Shown here piece after piece: positions 18,532-27,517 of a stretch of 64,000 nt of DNA. The position numbers and the translations under genes were made by a program. Location: positions 62,001 to 126,000 of the forward strand of contig NZ_SMMX01000005.1 in the NCBI RefSeq assembly GCF_004345005.1, written 5' to 3'. Below the pieces are notes generated by a model. That model was given only the letters and a program-made list of their open reading frames with translations. It searched no databases and was not told the DNA's origin. The stretch comes from Extibacter muris. Its GTDB lineage: Bacteria; Bacillota; Clostridia; Lachnospirales; Lachnospiraceae. The stretch's first letter is position 1; each line of letters begins with the position of its first letter.

Positions 18532-18603
18532 TGGAGACAACAGGACTTGAACCTGCGACCCTTCGCACGTCAAGCGAATGCTCTCCCACTGAGCTATGTC
18601 TCC
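18532..18603 (-). tRNA. tRNA-Val (GAC)
   Basis: On the minus strand a 72-base cloverleaf: acceptor GGAGACA / TGTCTCC, D arm GCTCAGTGGGAGAGC, anticodon stem TTCGC / GCGAA around TTGACGT (anticodon GAC), T arm with GGTTCAAGTCC. CCA is not encoded. Its 3' end faces the AT-rich cassette. Confidence 0.93.
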
Positions 18604-18689
18604 ATGATAGTATTATATCAATAGAAGGCTGGAAAAGCAACATATAATATAGCGTGTGGTGAGAAAGGACGGGAGCGGACCGCTCCCTC

Positions 18690-20222
18690 CTACTCGATTC
18701 CGACGTCACCGTGGAGCATCTTGACATATCTGCTTGGTGACATGCCGGTGGATTTCTTAAATATCTGACTGAAATATTGCGGATTGTTTCCACAGCCTAC
18801 CATATCCGCCACATTCTGAATGGAGTCAAGGTCGGAGGACGCCAGTATCTCCTTTGCCCTTTTTATCCTCATGTCTGTCAGATATCTGGAGAATTTGCAG
18901 CCGGTTTCTTTTAAGAATCTTTTGCTGAGATAGTCAACGTTCATGAACAGGTAATTTTCTGCAATCCATTTCAGAGAAAGTCCTGAATCGCAGATATGTG
19001 CCTCCACGTATTCCTGTATCTTATGGCTGATATCGCCGGTGTACCGCTGTGAGTGGTATTCTTCAAAAAAGCAGGTAAGCTGCGCATCTAACAGCTTGGC
19101 GATTTCACCGCAGTCTTTTTCCTTTTCCAGCTTTATGAGGAATTCAGCCGCATCCACCATATCGAATGAGCGCAGCCTGGCGACAGAAAAGATAATCACT
19201 GAGGCCGCAAGCTGTTTTAAAAAGTCGGCGTCAGAGAGGGAGGCCAATGTACTTTTGAGTTCCAGATATGCCTGAGTGGAGACTGGCTTTTCCGGCGAGT
19301 ATACGGACGCCGTCAGCCGCTGTACCTCCTTGATGATATTCTGGTAATTATAGATGGAAAGCGTATTGCTGCCCTCTGTGAAATATATGATCTCATATCT
19401 TCTTATGTGGGGAATAAGCTCTGTCAGCATATCCGCAAGGCTCGGGCAGTAATTGTGCCTGTACTTGATGGAGACGGCCTGCTCTAATGCGACAGAATTG
19501 AGATACTCATATATCTGTTCCAGATTGTCGTTTACCGACTTAAAGAAGAATATCATAGTGTTGTATACATAGATGATATGGAACGTAATGCCGGGGCAGG
19601 ATCTATCGCGGAAATGCTGTAGCTTATCCAGCAGTATCGGATGGTTTTCCGGTGTTACAAAATAAATATAAAATATCTCATAAGATATATTGTCAAAATC
19701 AATGTAGCGCTTGTAGTTTGAAAAAACATAAGAAAAATCTGCATCTGTCTCCTGGCTGAGACTGTCATTGATAATGCCGACCATCAGATTCAGATTCATA
19801 TTTCTGGCGATAAAGGTCTGCGCGGGGCTATCCTTCGATGTGAGGTAATTGGCATAATCCTTCTGTACGTCCCGCAGACTTTCTATTATCTGTTCCTCGT
19901 TACAGGGCTTTAGCAGATAATGTCTGACGCCGTACTGCATGGCTTTTTTGGCATATTCAAACTCCCCGTACCCGGATAGAATGATAAACTGCGTATCTTT
20001 GTTGACCGCGTGTATACGTTGAATGAGGTCGAGGCCTGAGAGTCCGGGCATCTTGATATCCGTGAGAACAATCTCCGGGTATTCGTCCAGAATGATATTG
20101 TAAGCTTCTATTCCGTCTTTCGCAGTTCCGATGAGCTGAAGGGAGAGGGAATCCCAGTCAATCAGGTCCGCTATAGTCTCGCGTATTATTTTCTCATCAT
20201 CTACTATCAATACTTTCAGCAT
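18690..20222 (-). CDS. YesN-type response regulator
   Basis: 510 residues: N-terminal receiver (VLIVDDEKIIRE, phospho-acceptor Asp55 in VLTDIKMPG, Lys in LLKPCNEEQ), a long central linker domain and a C-terminal AraC double helix-turn-helix (LSLKWIAENYLFMNVDYLSK, then ADMVGCGNNPQYFSQIFKKS). Its start overlaps the end of the histidine kinase gene by 26 bases. It probably activates the divergent sugar importer at 22167-27403. Confidence 0.92.
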   Translation of the reverse strand: MLKVLIVDDEKIIRETIADLIDWDSLSLQLIGTAKDGIEAYNIILDEYPEIVLTDIKMPGLSGLDLIQRIHAVNKDTQFIILSGYGEFEYAKKAMQYGVRHYLLKPCNEEQIIESLRDVQKDYANYLTSKDSPAQTFIARNMNLNLMVGIINDSLSQETDADFSYVFSNYKRYIDFDNISYEIFYIYFVTPENHPILLDKLQHFRDRSCPGITFHIIYVYNTMIFFFKSVNDNLEQIYEYLNSVALEQAVSIKYRHNYCPSLADMLTELIPHIRRYEIIYFTEGSNTLSIYNYQNIIKEVQRLTASVYSPEKPVSTQAYLELKSTLASLSDADFLKQLAASVIIFSVARLRSFDMVDAAEFLIKLEKEKDCGEIAKLLDAQLTCFFEEYHSQRYTGDISHKIQEYVEAHICDSGLSLKWIAENYLFMNVDYLSKRFLKETGCKFSRYLTDMRIKRAKEILASSDLDSIQNVADMVGCGNNPQYFSQIFKKSTGMSPSRYVKMLHGDVGIE

Positions 20223-21981
20223 GCGTTCCTCCTGGTATTATGATTCTTGCGACTGCGTGTTCTTCGTCCCTGTTAAAAAGAATCAGGCCATAGCCGGTTC
20301 CGTAAGTAAGCTGGATGCGTTTGTGGATATTCAGAAGCCCGATGCCAAATCCGTGCGGGGTGATGAGGCCATTTTCGAGCTTCTCGAGCAGATTAGCTTC
20401 AAACTGGGAGCCGTTATTGATGACATCTATGGTAATAGTGTCCCCCAGACGGGCGCCTTCCAGCCTTATATGACACACCTCGGTGCTTTTTTCCATCGCG
20501 TAGTTGACAGAATTTTCTACGAGCGGCTGTATCGTAAAGTGAGGCAGGGAAATATCAAGTATGCCGGGCTCCACTTCCTGGGAGTAAGTCAGCCTGTCCT
20601 CAAAACGGATGCGCTGAATTGTCAGGTAGCACTGTACGATTTCCAGTTCGTGGCTCAGAGTAAAGTTCCGCGTGCCGGAGCTTAAGGTTTCGCGCAATAG
20701 AGTTCCGAGCGCCTCTACCATGGAGGATATATCCTTTTCGCCGATTGCCTTAGCCCGCCAGTTCACCGCCTCCAGCGTGTTATAAAGAAAATGAGGATTG
20801 ATCTGGTTTTCCAGCGCCTTCAGCCTGGCGTCTTTAGAAAGGATTTCATTGACATAGTTCTGCTGTATCAAGTCCTGTATCTTCATGGTCATCTGGTCAA
20901 ACTGGTTGTGAAGGACGCCGATCTCATCTATCCTGCTGCTGTAGTCGTAGCCGATATCAGGGGCTTTTGACTCATCTTTCCCAAAGGCCTTCATCTTATT
21001 TACAAGACGCCGGAAATCTTCTGTCACAGAACGAATCAGCATTCTGGACAGCAGAATTGCAATGAGCACGGATATGAGGATAATGGCCAGCGCCAGCAGC
21101 ATGGTAAAGCTCAGAGCCTGAAAGATGCGGTCATAGGGTATCAGGCAGATATAATCCCAGGAAGTGTTCTTGATCGTTCCCTGCACCGCAAAATACCTGT
21201 CTGAATCGACAGTAACAACTCCGTAGTCCGAACTTAGCTGACGGTTTATGTCCTTGAGCTGCTTTGAGCTGATGCCGTCGGAATGATAGAATTCCGAACC
21301 ATTTTCCAGCAGGGCGTACTGTGTCTCTTCCGACGGCAGGACGGAACGGGTCGAAGAACGAATCAGCCGGTTCATGTCCACACATACAACGACAGTGCCG
21401 AGCCTGTGGAAATTCATCTGTTCCACCCTTCGGGAATCACGGCCGAGAAAGAGTCCGTAGGAGTTGCAGTAGTCTGTAACAGCGCACGGGTACCCCGATA
21501 CATTATTCGCCGCAGCAATCACTTCCTTGTGAACCTGTTCGGGTACGGAGGAGCTTTGGGCTTCATAACTTTGTACGACTCCGCCTGGATAATAGAGATT
21601 GATATAGCTGATGCTGTTGTTTTTGTATGTGGAATAATAATCTGCCAGCAGTGTTTCCAGAGCATTTTCCGCATTGCCGATTCGAATCTCGGATTCCTCA
21701 TCATTCAGTGTGATCAGGTTCTTGCGTATATTTGAGTTAGAGACTATGGCACTTGTCATCGATTCTATATTGGATATTTTTCTGGAAATATCCTCGGCGC
21801 TGTAGGTTAAGGAACCGGCAAGGGCCTGATACAGCAGTTTGTTGCTTGAATTTAATACCATTGTAATACCTGCAATGGAGGACGATATCATAAGAAGCAT
21901 TACAATTAATATGATGCCTACGATTTTAGTCCCAAGCTGCAGATTAGCGATTCTGTTTATTATTGTTTTTTTATTCTTCAT
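20197..21981 (-). CDS. YesM-type sensor histidine kinase
   Basis: 594 residues: membrane segment near 13-35, large extracellular sensor, second membrane segment near 270-295, HAMP, then His-kinase box (QINPHFLYNTLE) and ATPase motifs (NSVNYAME, GFGIGLLN). ATG 21981 lies 9 bases past GGAG; ATG 21996 has no ribosome site. Partner of the YesN regulator; it would sense a sugar, or the binding protein of the divergent operon. Confidence 0.92.
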   Translation of the reverse strand: MKNKKTIINRIANLQLGTKIVGIILIVMLLMISSSIAGITMVLNSSNKLLYQALAGSLTYSAEDISRKISNIESMTSAIVSNSNIRKNLITLNDEESEIRIGNAENALETLLADYYSTYKNNSISYINLYYPGGVVQSYEAQSSSVPEQVHKEVIAAANNVSGYPCAVTDYCNSYGLFLGRDSRRVEQMNFHRLGTVVVCVDMNRLIRSSTRSVLPSEETQYALLENGSEFYHSDGISSKQLKDINRQLSSDYGVVTVDSDRYFAVQGTIKNTSWDYICLIPYDRIFQALSFTMLLALAIILISVLIAILLSRMLIRSVTEDFRRLVNKMKAFGKDESKAPDIGYDYSSRIDEIGVLHNQFDQMTMKIQDLIQQNYVNEILSKDARLKALENQINPHFLYNTLEAVNWRAKAIGEKDISSMVEALGTLLRETLSSGTRNFTLSHELEIVQCYLTIQRIRFEDRLTYSQEVEPGILDISLPHFTIQPLVENSVNYAMEKSTEVCHIRLEGARLGDTITIDVINNGSQFEANLLEKLENGLITPHGFGIGLLNIHKRIQLTYGTGYGLILFNRDEEHAVARIIIPGGTHAESIDSR

Positions 21982-22120
21982 CGTAAATATCTCCATGTCC
22001 GTGTGTCAACAATACTTATTATAATGTATATAAGCCGCAGGAAAAAGGCCTGAAACAAATAGAACGGAATTTTAGAAAAACAAGACGGAAAAGTTTATAT
22101 CATATTGGAAATAAAGCCTC

Positions 22121-22126
22121 TATAAT
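22121..22126 (+). promoter_or_regulatory. -10 element of the sugar importer operon
   Basis: Consensus TATAAT without a recognisable -35 at 16-18 bases, as expected for a promoter that needs the YesN-type activator. Confidence 0.5.
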
Positions 22127-22166
22127 GTGCTTATGCAAAAGAAAACAAATGTAAGGAGGAATGAAG

Positions 22167-23222
22167 ATGAAAAAATTGGTTTCAGTATTATTGTGCTTGA
22201 TGCTGACGGCTGCAATGGTGACAGGATGCGGGAGCAGTGATGCAGGTTCAGGAACCGGGGGCAAGAGTACGAAGGAGACAAAAGAGACGGGGGAGGAAAA
22301 GACCGCAGACCCGGAGGAGTATCAGGTTGTCATGGTCGTAAAGCAGAGCGATTCATGGTTCGATGACATGGCTACGGGCGTAGAGCAGCTGAAAAAGGAT
22401 ACGGGACTGAACGTCTCGGTCCAGGTTCCGGAGACGGGAGATGCCGCAAGCCAGATCTCTATTATGGAAGATCTGATTGCACAGGGAGTAGATGCAATCT
22501 GCGTCGTTCCAAATGACCCGGAGGCGCTTGTGCCGACGATTGAAAAGGCAAGGGAATCAGGTATTGTGGTAGTTACACATGAAGCGCCGGGTATTGCAGG
22601 TGATGTGGACCTGGATGTAGAGGCCTTTGTAAATGAGGAGTTCGGCAAGCTGTTTGGAGAAAAGCTGGCAACAGCCATGGGCGGCAAAGGACAGTACGCC
22701 GGGTTTGTAGGCGGACTGACGATGGAGACGCATATGGCGTGGTATAAGGCGGCAGTTGCCTATATAGAAGAGAACTACCCGGATATGGAATGTGTCTCGA
22801 AAGAACCATATGAGGATGGAAACAGCATAGATGGAGCGCATGATAAGACATTGGAGATTCTGAAGGCTTATCCGGATATTAAGGGATTCTTTGACTGTTC
22901 CGCACAGGGAGGCGGTATCTGTGAGACGCTGCAGGAGAAGAACAAGACGGATGATATAAAGGTGGTATCCCTGGCGCTGCCGTCCATGTCCGCCACTTAT
23001 CTGGAGGACGGTTCTATGGCGGCAGGACTGGCATGGAGACCGGCGGACGCCGGATATGCGACATGCTATGCCGCATATCTGCTGGCATCGGGGCAGAAGG
23101 TAGAGACAGGAACCGACCTTAAGATTACCGGTTACGAAGAGGTGGAAGTAAAGGATGGGGTTGCCTATGGCAATGCACCTCTCGAATTCTCAGCCGACAA
23201 CATCAATGATTACAATTTCTAA
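22167..23222 (+). CDS. Sugar/autoinducer-type ABC substrate-binding lipoprotein
   Basis: 351 residues; lipoprotein signal with Cys21 (VTGC), low-complexity linker, then a periplasmic-binding-protein type 1 fold (VVMVVKQSDSWFDDMATGV, EDLIAQGVDAICVVPNDP, DIKGFFDCSAQGGG). Closest in layout to LsrB/RhaS-type proteins. ATG 22167 is 7 bases past AAGGAGG; ATG 22161 is too close. Feeds the ATPase and two permeases that follow. Confidence 0.88.
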   Translation: MKKLVSVLLCLMLTAAMVTGCGSSDAGSGTGGKSTKETKETGEEKTADPEEYQVVMVVKQSDSWFDDMATGVEQLKKDTGLNVSVQVPETGDAASQISIMEDLIAQGVDAICVVPNDPEALVPTIEKARESGIVVVTHEAPGIAGDVDLDVEAFVNEEFGKLFGEKLATAMGGKGQYAGFVGGLTMETHMAWYKAAVAYIEENYPDMECVSKEPYEDGNSIDGAHDKTLEILKAYPDIKGFFDCSAQGGGICETLQEKNKTDDIKVVSLALPSMSATYLEDGSMAAGLAWRPADAGYATCYAAYLLASGQKVETGTDLKITGYEEVEVKDGVAYGNAPLEFSADNINDYNF

Positions 23223-23230
23223 ACAGAATC

Positions 23231-23269
23231 AAAGCTGCTGCCCGATTATGTCAATCGGGCAGCAGCTTT
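23231..23269 (+). terminator. 17-bp perfect hairpin after the binding-protein gene
   Basis: AAAGCTGCTGCCCGATT pairs fully with its partner across a 5-base loop. No T run follows, so it more likely protects the upstream mRNA or attenuates than fully terminates. Confidence 0.7.
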
Positions 23270-23296
23270 ATGAGAGACATGCTTGGAGGTAGCATT

Positions 23297-24820
23297 ATGG
23301 GAACAGTCTTAGAAGCCAGACATATATACAAGTCATTTGTGGGTGTTCAGGCACTGAAGGATATTAATATCAAGATTGAAAGCGGCAAGATCCACTGTCT
23401 TGCCGGAGAGAACGGATGCGGCAAATCGACATTTGTAAAAAACATCTCGGGCGTATATACGCCTGATTCGGGAGAAGTCGTCTTGAACGGCAGCCTGTAT
23501 CATTCCCTGACACCGTCGCAGGCCATGCGGGAGGGGATCCAGGTGATCTATCAGGACTTATCGCTCTTCCAGCACCTGACGGTGGCAGAAAATATAGCGA
23601 TCGGCAGGCTTAAGTCCGATAAGAAGCGGATCGTAAACTGGAAGAAGGTACATGCGATTGCCAAAGAGCAGCTGGATAAGATTGGCGTACATATGGACAT
23701 TAACCAGCCGGTAGGAGAGATATCAATGGCAAACAGGCAGATTACCGCCATATGCAGAGCGCTTGCGCAGGATGCCAGAATTCTTTTTATGGATGAACCT
23801 ACGACCGCGCTTACGAGGACGGAAGTCGACAGACTGATGAATATAATGCTAGATCTTAAGAAGAAGGGTCTGGCGATTGTCTTTATCAGTCATAAGCTGG
23901 ACGAAGTGTTTTCCGTGGCAGACACTATTACAATTTTCCGCAATGGTGAGAAAATCGGTGACTTTGAGAGCAAGGAGCTGGATAAGAAAAGTCTTTCCTA
24001 TCATATGACAGGAAGGGAAGTGGAGTACCCGCGATACCGGCGTTCCGTAAAAGATAACACACCGGTTCTGGAGATAGAAAATCTTTCGAGAAAAAAACAG
24101 TATGATTCGCTCTCCCTTCGTGTATGTCCCGGGGATATCGTAGGGGTAACCGGACTTCTCGGTTCCGGGAGAACCGAACTTGCATTATCGCTTTTCGGAC
24201 TGAATCCCGCGGATAGCGGTCGGATCAAGATAGATGGAAAAGAAGCTGCCATATCGTCGCCCATGGCTGCTAAGAAACTGGGCATCGCCCTGCTCCCGGA
24301 GGACCGTTTTCATCAGGGACTGTTCATGGACAGAGAGGTGAAGGAAAATATATCTTCTGCCATAGTAGATGACATTTCCGCAAGAGGCCTTCTGGATAAA
24401 GAGAGAGAAAAAAAGATTGCAGAAGATTACACGCGGCAGATGAAGGTGAGGACGCCTTCTGTTGAAACTGCAGTAGGAACTTTGTCGGGCGGCAACCAGC
24501 AGAAAGTTGTGATAGGAAAATGGACTGCGGCCAGGCCGAGAGTATTTATCATGGACACTCCTACGGTTGGAATCGACATCGGCTCAAAGGCGGAAATATA
24601 TGAACAGATACATGAGCTGGCGGCGGACGGAATGTCAATTATCTTTATTTCTGATGAGATACAGGAAATCATCGCAAACTGCAACAGGGTAATGGTTCTC
24701 GCGGACGGCAGATGTGTACGGATGCTGGAAGAGGATGACTTGGAAGAAAATGCAGAGCAGACGATAACAGAACTTATTGGACGGCATGCAGAGGAGACCG
24801 CAAAGGGGGAAGCATTATGA
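23297..24820 (+). CDS. Sugar ABC transporter ATP-binding protein, double domain (RbsA/LsrA type)
   Basis: 507 residues with two ATPase halves: first Walker A GENGCGKST and Walker B ILFMDEPTTAL; second half with degenerate P-loop (GLLGSGRTELAL) and signature LSGGNQQKVVIGKW, Walker B VFIMDTPTVGID. The split into one canonical and one degenerate half is normal for this family. ATG 23297 follows GGAGG. Overlaps the next gene by 4 bases. Confidence 0.93.
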   Translation: MGTVLEARHIYKSFVGVQALKDINIKIESGKIHCLAGENGCGKSTFVKNISGVYTPDSGEVVLNGSLYHSLTPSQAMREGIQVIYQDLSLFQHLTVAENIAIGRLKSDKKRIVNWKKVHAIAKEQLDKIGVHMDINQPVGEISMANRQITAICRALAQDARILFMDEPTTALTRTEVDRLMNIMLDLKKKGLAIVFISHKLDEVFSVADTITIFRNGEKIGDFESKELDKKSLSYHMTGREVEYPRYRRSVKDNTPVLEIENLSRKKQYDSLSLRVCPGDIVGVTGLLGSGRTELALSLFGLNPADSGRIKIDGKEAAISSPMAAKKLGIALLPEDRFHQGLFMDREVKENISSAIVDDISARGLLDKEREKKIAEDYTRQMKVRTPSVETAVGTLSGGNQQKVVIGKWTAARPRVFIMDTPTVGIDIGSKAEIYEQIHELAADGMSIIFISDEIQEIIANCNRVMVLADGRCVRMLEEDDLEENAEQTITELIGRHAEETAKGEAL

Positions 24821-25806
24821 AGACGAAAAAATTAGACCGGTTTCAAGGAATTCTTCTGTTGATAATTATTATATACAGTGTTTTTGTCGCAATTAAGAAT
24901 CCGGCGTTCATACATATAGAGACTATTTTTGATATCACCCGTGTCGCGTCAACTACGCTGATGGTTGCGATCGGCCTTCTCGTGGTGATGATATCGGGGG
25001 GGATTGACGTATCATTTATGGCGGTTGCCCTGTTCGGAAGCTACACGACGATCAACATTATGATTGAAACCGGAATAGATAATCTGGCATTCGCGTTCGT
25101 CAGCGCTGCGCTTATCGGCGGGCTTCTTGGCGTTATCAACGCGCTGCTCATCAGCTGGCTTAAGCTGCCGCCATTTATCATTACACTTGGAACGCAGAAT
25201 CTGTTCCATGGCATCATGACTACGTTTATCAGTGACAAGTCCTTTGGTGCGGGCGTGCTCCCGGAAAGTCTGCATGCCTTTGGACAGGCGTCTGTATTTA
25301 AGATAAAAGATGTCGGGCTGACGGCTTCCGTGCTTCCGGTACTGCTGGCCGGCCTTGCGACCTGGTTCATATTATACAGGACAATGATTGGAAGAGGCAT
25401 ATTTGCAATCGGAAATGACGAAGAGTCAGCCAGAAGGGCGGGGTTCAACCCGTTTAGGATCCGGCTGTTCGTATATGTGTATTCGGGGATCCTTGCAGGA
25501 ATCATGGGTATGATGTATGTGGCACAGACAAATGCCCTGTATCCAAACAAGCTCGTCGGCGATGAACTGATCGTCGTAGCCGCGGTTGTTATTGGCGGGA
25601 CAAAGATTACGGGAGGGCAGGGCAAGATATTTGGAGCCGTCCTCGGCGTAATCATCATCTATCTTCTGAATACAACGTTGATTATGATCGGTCTGTCATC
25701 CTCGTGGAACAATCTGTTTGTTGGGACTATTCTGGTCATCTCAGTAGCTGTGACATCATATCAGGAGAAGGTGAAAAATCGAAATAACCTTATCTTTACA
25801 GAATAG
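24817..25806 (+). CDS. Sugar ABC transporter permease (RbsC/LsrC type)
   Basis: 329 residues, eight to ten membrane segments, with conserved VMISGGIDVSF, PPFIITLGTQNLFHG, GNDEESARRAGFN and VIGGTKITGGQGKI motifs of BPD_transp_2 permeases. ATGA overlap with the ATPase gene. Confidence 0.92.
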   Translation: MKTKKLDRFQGILLLIIIIYSVFVAIKNPAFIHIETIFDITRVASTTLMVAIGLLVVMISGGIDVSFMAVALFGSYTTINIMIETGIDNLAFAFVSAALIGGLLGVINALLISWLKLPPFIITLGTQNLFHGIMTTFISDKSFGAGVLPESLHAFGQASVFKIKDVGLTASVLPVLLAGLATWFILYRTMIGRGIFAIGNDEESARRAGFNPFRIRLFVYVYSGILAGIMGMMYVAQTNALYPNKLVGDELIVVAAVVIGGTKITGGQGKIFGAVLGVIIIYLLNTTLIMIGLSSSWNNLFVGTILVISVAVTSYQEKVKNRNNLIFTE

Positions 25807-25817
25807 GGAGGCAGAAG

Positions 25818-26831
25818 ATGAATAAAGTAAATAAAATAATCCGCAGAGATTTGAATCTCAGTATTCTTACAGGAGTGACCATGCTTGTGCTGCTGTGGTC
25901 GGCCGTATTCTTCGGGGATGCGATGTACTCTCTGAAAAATATACAGTCTATGACGTTCCAGATACCGGAATTTGGATTTTTGGCTTTGGCGATGATGCTA
26001 TCCAACATGATTGGAGGAATCGACTTGTCCATTATCGCCAATGCAAATACAGTTGCAATTACGAGCGCATACATTCTCAATGGACAGTGGGCATTTGGCA
26101 TGACTGGCTCAGCAAGAATCGTGGCCGCTGTCGCGGCGGCGGTGATTGTCAGCCTGCTGTTCGGGCTGCTGAACGGGGTGCTCATTTCCAGGACTTCGGC
26201 TCCGCCCCTCATAGCAACGCTTGGGACGATGACACTGTTCCAGGGTATCGGGATGGCGGTGACTGGGGGCGCCAGCGTCGGAGATATTGACAAAGGGTTC
26301 GCGCAGATGGGCAAGGCCACGCTGATGCAGATTCCCCTCATCTTCTGGCTGTTTCTGCTGACGGCAGTGATTCTGGGCACGGTCTTGTCAAAAAGCAAGT
26401 TTGGAAGAAAACTATATCTGTATGGGGACAATCCTACCGCCTCCAGATTCTCTGCGATCGATAATGATAAGATGTGCATCTGTACGTTTCTTCTGACAGG
26501 CGTTCTCGCAGGAATGGCAGGCCTGATCGTACTCAGCAGAGTCAATTCCGCCAAAGTAGGATACGGCGATTCCTACCTGCTTCAGACGCTGATTGTATGC
26601 GTGGTCGGAGGGATAGATCCAAACGGCGGCAAAGGCAGGGTGTGGGGAGTGCTGATAGCAGTCGTGCTGATGCAGATCTTATCCAGCGCTTTTACGATCA
26701 TGTCATTGTCCCCTTATACGAAGAAATTGATCTGGGGTATTATGCTCGTACTTGTACTTGGCCTGAATTATGCATTAAGAAAGTATACCAACAGGATGGA
26801 ACTTAGAAAAAGTCTGAAAGAGGGATGTTAG
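25818..26831 (+). CDS. Sugar ABC transporter permease (RbsC/LsrD type)
   Basis: 337 residues of the same family (SNMIGGIDLSI, PPLIATLGTMTLFQGIG, YGDNPTASRFSAID, VGGIDPNGGKGRVWG). Second permease of a heterodimeric channel, as in Lsr systems. GGGAGG upstream; end overlaps the isomerase gene. Confidence 0.92.
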   Translation: MNKVNKIIRRDLNLSILTGVTMLVLLWSAVFFGDAMYSLKNIQSMTFQIPEFGFLALAMMLSNMIGGIDLSIIANANTVAITSAYILNGQWAFGMTGSARIVAAVAAAVIVSLLFGLLNGVLISRTSAPPLIATLGTMTLFQGIGMAVTGGASVGDIDKGFAQMGKATLMQIPLIFWLFLLTAVILGTVLSKSKFGRKLYLYGDNPTASRFSAIDNDKMCICTFLLTGVLAGMAGLIVLSRVNSAKVGYGDSYLLQTLIVCVVGGIDPNGGKGRVWGVLIAVVLMQILSSAFTIMSLSPYTKKLIWGIMLVLVLGLNYALRKYTNRMELRKSLKEGC

Positions 26832-27403
26832 AAGTGAGAGAAGAAAGATATAAGGATTTGTATAAGACGATACTTCTGGAACACGAAAAGGTGTTTGAAA
26901 AGCAGGATCTGACAGAGCTGGGACAGTTCATGGAACATATAAGAACAGCCCGACGCATATTTCTGATGGGCGTCGGAAGGGAAGGCATTGCGGCGAGAGC
27001 GTTTGCAATGCGGCTGATGCATCTTGGAAAAGAAGTGCATTGGGTCTGGGATGACACGACGCCCGGCATGAAGGACAAAGATCTGTTCATCGCCGTCAAC
27101 GGCTCGGGCAGAATAGGACATATTCACTATGTGACGGAACGGGCGAAGGAAAGCGGCGCGGCTGTTGCGGTCGTCACTGGCGGGCCGAAAGAAAAGACAC
27201 CGGCTCTTGCAGACTGCATATTGTTCGTACCGGCATGCGTCTATAATGGTACCGACGAAAGGGCGGTGCCGTCCATACAGCCGATGGGCAACTTATTTGA
27301 GCAGCATCTGTTCCTCTTGTTTGACATTATCATCATACAGCTGGAGGAAGAGATGCAGATTACGCATGCGCAGATGGAAGCAAGGCACAGAAATATAGAG
27401 TAG
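26825..27403 (+). CDS. SIS-domain sugar isomerase (6-phospho-3-hexuloisomerase-like)
   Basis: 192 residues: MGVGREGIAARAFAMRLMHL and FIAVNGSGRIGHIHYV are the sugar-phosphate-binding segments of the HxlB branch of SIS proteins, followed by VAVVTGGP. HxlB isomerises hexulose-6-phosphate to fructose-6-phosphate, but no HxlA partner is nearby, so the substrate here is probably a phosphate derivative of the imported sugar. ATG 26825 overlaps the permease gene by 7 bases; GTG 26834 has better spacing to GAGGG and is an alternative start. Confidence 0.82.
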   Translation: MLEVREERYKDLYKTILLEHEKVFEKQDLTELGQFMEHIRTARRIFLMGVGREGIAARAFAMRLMHLGKEVHWVWDDTTPGMKDKDLFIAVNGSGRIGHIHYVTERAKESGAAVAVVTGGPKEKTPALADCILFVPACVYNGTDERAVPSIQPMGNLFEQHLFLLFDIIIIQLEEEMQITHAQMEARHRNIE

Positions 27404-27418
27404 CATCCGGATAACTGC

Positions 27419-27480
27419 AAAAGCAGCAGATACATGACAGAACGCCGTGTTAACGGCGCAAGCCTGTATCTGCTGCTTTT
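27419..27480 (+). terminator. Terminator of the sugar importer operon
   Basis: AAAAGCAGCAGATACA / TGTATCTGCTGCTTTT with an inner CGCCGT / ACGGCG stem; T4 end. Confidence 0.8.
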
Positions 27481-27517
27481 ATCTATAGAAGGGGCAGGCG
27501 GCGCTCCTGTCTGCGTC

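Noticed and set aside
23231-23269. Riboswitch upstream of the ABC ATPase gene
   Set aside because: Only a simple stem-loop, no conserved multi-stem fold.
26825-27403. Ribulose-monophosphate formaldehyde pathway
   Set aside because: No HxlA-type synthase accompanies the HxlB-like isomerase.
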